Assembly: GCF_004912135.1 (NCBI RefSeq)
Contig: NZ_STGU01000004.1
Location: forward strand, 186,001 to 250,000
DNA length: 64,000 nt
Source of the DNA: Rhizobium rosettiformans W3
GTDB taxonomy: Bacteria > Pseudomonadota > Alphaproteobacteria > Rhizobiales > Rhizobiaceae
Reading direction: 5' to 3'
Numbering within the stretch: position 1 is the first letter of the stretch; the number at the start of each line of letters is the position of its first letter. The notes under the pieces were generated by a model, which worked only from the letters and a program-made list of their open reading frames with translations, searched no databases and was not told the origin of the DNA. The position numbers were made by a program, and so were the translations under genes. Shown in pieces: positions 62,176 to 64,000 of this stretch.

Positions 62176-64000
62176 ATGAAATTCACACTCTCCTGGCTGA
62201 AGGATCACCTGGAAACCGAGGCCTCGCTCGAGGAAATCTGCGAGCGGCTGACCGCGATCGGTCTCGAGGTCGAGGACGTCGATGACAAGGCGGCCTACAA
62301 GCCCTTCGTCATCGCCAAGATCCTGACGGCGGAAAAGCATCCGGAAGCCGATCGCCTCAAGGTCCTCACCGTCGACGCCGGTGACGGCAAGCCGGTGCAG
62401 ATCGTCTGCGGTGCGCCGAATGCCCGCGCGGGCATGATCGGCGCGCTCGCGCGTCCGGGCACCTATGTGCCTGGCATTGATGTGACGCTCTCCGTCGGCA
62501 AGATCCGCGGTGTCGAAAGTCATGGCATGATGTGCTCGGAAAAGGAGCTGAACATTTCCGAGGATCATAACGGCATCATCGACCTGCCCGAGGATGCGCC
62601 CGTTGGTACGTCTTTCGCCTCTTACGCCGGCCTCGACGATCCGGTCATCGAAATCAACCTGACGCCGAACCGTCCGGACTGCACGTCAGTCTTCGGCATC
62701 GCCCGTGATCTCGCCGCCTCCGGCCTCGGCACGCTCAAGGCCCCAAAGGCCCCCGCCTTCAAGGTTGAGGGCGAGACGCCCCATCAGGTGAAGCTTGAGC
62801 TCGACGACCACCTCTGCCCCGGCTTCGCCTATCGTCTCGTGCGCGGCGTGAAGAACGGCCCGAGCCCGAAGTGGATGCAGCAGCGTCTGCTGTCGATCGG
62901 CCTGCGTCCGATCTCGGCACTGGTTGACGTCACCAACTACATGACCTTTGACCAGGGCCGTCCGATGCACGTCTTCGATGCCGACAAGGTCAAGGGCGCG
63001 CTCGTCGTCCGTCGGGCGAAGGAGGGCGAGGAGATCCTCGCGCTCGACACGCGCACCTACAAGCTGAACCCGGCAAACGTCATCATCGCTGACGACAACG
63101 GTCCGGAATCCATCGGCGGCATCATGGGCGGCGAGCATTCGGGCTGTGACGAGAACACCGTCAACGTGTTGATCGAATCCGCGCTCTGGGACCCCATCAA
63201 TATCGCCAAGACCGGCCGCGCCCATGGCATCATCACCGATGCACGCTACCGCTTCGAGCGCGGCGTCGATCCGGAATACATGGTCCCGGGTCTGGAGCGC
63301 ACCACGGAGCTGGTGCTCGAAATGTGCGGTGGCACCGCAGCAGCAGCCAAGGTCGAGGGCTACAAGGGTCACCAGAAGAAGGTCGTCGATTTCCCCTATT
63401 CGGAAGTCAAGCGCCTGACGGGTCTGACCGTTTCCAACGCGGAGTCGCGCCAGATCCTGACGGCACTCGGCTTCGAGATCCTCTCGGGCGACGAGACGTC
63501 TGCCAAGGTTTCCGTTCCCTCCTGGCGTCCGGATGTCGACGGCAAGGCTGACCTCGTCGAAGAGGTCATGCGCATGTTCGGCGTCGACAAGATCAAGCCG
63601 GAACCCCTGCCGCCGACCGGTTCGGTCAACGGCAAGATCCTGACGACGCTGCAGATCCGCACGCGCTCGGCCCGCCGGGCGCTCGCCTCGCGCGGCATGC
63701 TAGAGGCGGTCACCTGGTCCTTCATCTCGGCCGAGCATGCCAAGCTCTTCGGCGGTGGCAGCGAGAAGCTGAAACTCGTCAACCCGATTGCAGCTGATAT
63801 GTCCGACATGCGGCCGTCCCTGCTGCCGGGTCTGCTGACGGCTGCCCAGCGCAATGCCGACCGCGGTTATGGCGACGTGGCGATCTTCGAAGTTTCCGGC
63901 ACCTATGAAGGCGACACGCCCGACACGCAGCGCCGCGTCGCCGGTGGCGTGCGCCGTGGCACGGCCTCGATCGCCGGTGCCGGCCGCATGTGGTCGAACC
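62176..64000 (+). CDS. pheT: Phenylalanyl-tRNA synthetase beta subunit, N-terminal part
   Basis: The frame runs off the end of the window; 608 residues are visible. [20 protein letters not shown] start, the EMAP/tRNA-binding domain (about 40-148, [20 protein letters not shown]), B3/B4 editing region ([20 protein letters not shown]), B5 domain and core. GAAAGTCC before ATG 62176 is a weak ribosome site. Partner of PheS. The 125 bases before it hold the tail of the third DUF2442 copy and nothing else. Confidence 0.97.
   Translation, partial: MKFTLSWLKDHLETEASLEEICERLTAIGLEVEDVDDKAAYKPFVIAKILTAEKHPEADRLKVLTVDAGDGKPVQIVCGAPNARAGMIGALARPGTYVPGIDVTLSVGKIRGVESHGMMCSEKELNISEDHNGIIDLPEDAPVGTSFASYAGLDDPVIEINLTPNRPDCTSVFGIARDLAASGLGTLKAPKAPAFKVEGETPHQVKLELDDHLCPGFAYRLVRGVKNGPSPKWMQQRLLSIGLRPISALVDVTNYMTFDQGRPMHVFDADKVKGALVVRRAKEGEEILALDTRTYKLNPANVIIADDNGPESIGGIMGGEHSGCDENTVNVLIESALWDPINIAKTGRAHGIITDARYRFERGVDPEYMVPGLERTTELVLEMCGGTAAAAKVEGYKGHQKKVVDFPYSEVKRLTGLTVSNAESRQILTALGFEILSGDETSAKVSVPSWRPDVDGKADLVEEVMRMFGVDKIKPEPLPPTGSVNGKILTTLQIRTRSARRALASRGMLEAVTWSFISAEHAKLFGGGSEKLKLVNPIAADMSDMRPSLLPGLLTAAQRNADRGYGDVAIFEVSGTYEGDTPDTQRRVAGGVRRGTASIAGAGRMWSN

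Overview
The window reads as a chromosomal segment of an alphaproteobacterium in the Rhizobiaceae (Rhizobium/Agrobacterium-like). The evidence is internal. There is an asnO-ngg pair for the osmolyte N-acetylglutaminylglutamine amide. An Irr-type iron box precedes a MbfA-like iron exporter. Matches to the alphaproteobacterial general-stress promoter (GGAAC-N18/19-TT) precede likely stress genes. A BA14K protein, rhizobial-type palindromic intergenic repeats, an ATT-started infC and a perfect TTAA-N7-TTAA CtrA-type box are also present. Genes are dense, coding DNA is GC-rich, and the only gap above 300 bases is about 1.5 kb of palindromic repeats at 21383-22908. The genus cannot be fixed from the sequence alone.

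Layout. 1-6.8 kb: end of asnO, ngg, then stress-type genes (YihY-family membrane protein, two SDRs, DUF892 ferritin-like protein). 6.9-16 kb: a soluble FtsK-type translocase, a frameshifted IMPACT-family gene, a TPR lipoprotein, an M17 aminopeptidase, an NlpC/P60 peptidase and tRNA-Leu(CAG). 16-21.4 kb: BA14K, Rdx, DoxX and GATase genes, then a translationally coupled vanadium-haloperoxidase-like/CRTAC1-like pair. 21.4-22.9 kb: repeat mosaic. 22.9-28.3 kb: a ccdAB locus with a broken ccdB, lepA, a DGPF/ECF42-type sigma pair and a ParE/RHH-type toxin-antitoxin pair. 28.3-34.8 kb: hydrolase/GNAT/NTF2 cluster, an S8 protease divergent from an ECF sigma/anti-sigma pair, and a Ser-Asn repeat secreted protein. 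35-46.9 kb: flavoprotein, MOSC protein, kbl-tdh with two divergent XRE-cupin regulators, tetR-MFS with a palindromic operator, an acetylpolyamine amidohydrolase and a membrane alpha/beta hydrolase. 47-53.9 kb: orphan TRAP binding protein, truncated globin, mbfA, sigma/VOC pair, MFS and LapG-like peptidase.

54-64 kb is the translation block infC, rpmI, rplT, pheS, pheT. In many bacteria these genes are close together, but here three foreign-looking blocks split them. Between infC and rpmI sit two secreted Asp-rich proteins (one with a PepSY-like end) and a PhoP/PhoQ-like two-component system. Between rplT and pheS sits a kinase-like gene. Between pheS and pheT sits a compact DUF2442-DUF4160-DUF2442-DUF2442 island. 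The Asp-rich/two-component cassette and the DUF2442/DUF4160 island are the best candidates for undescribed systems.

Three genes (IMPACT family at about 10.65 kb, ccdB at about 23.50 kb, the third DUF2442 at about 62.02 kb) are each disrupted by what looks like loss of one base in or next to a short G/C run. Such a recurring pattern is as compatible with sequencing or assembly error as with real decay, so these calls should be checked against reads.
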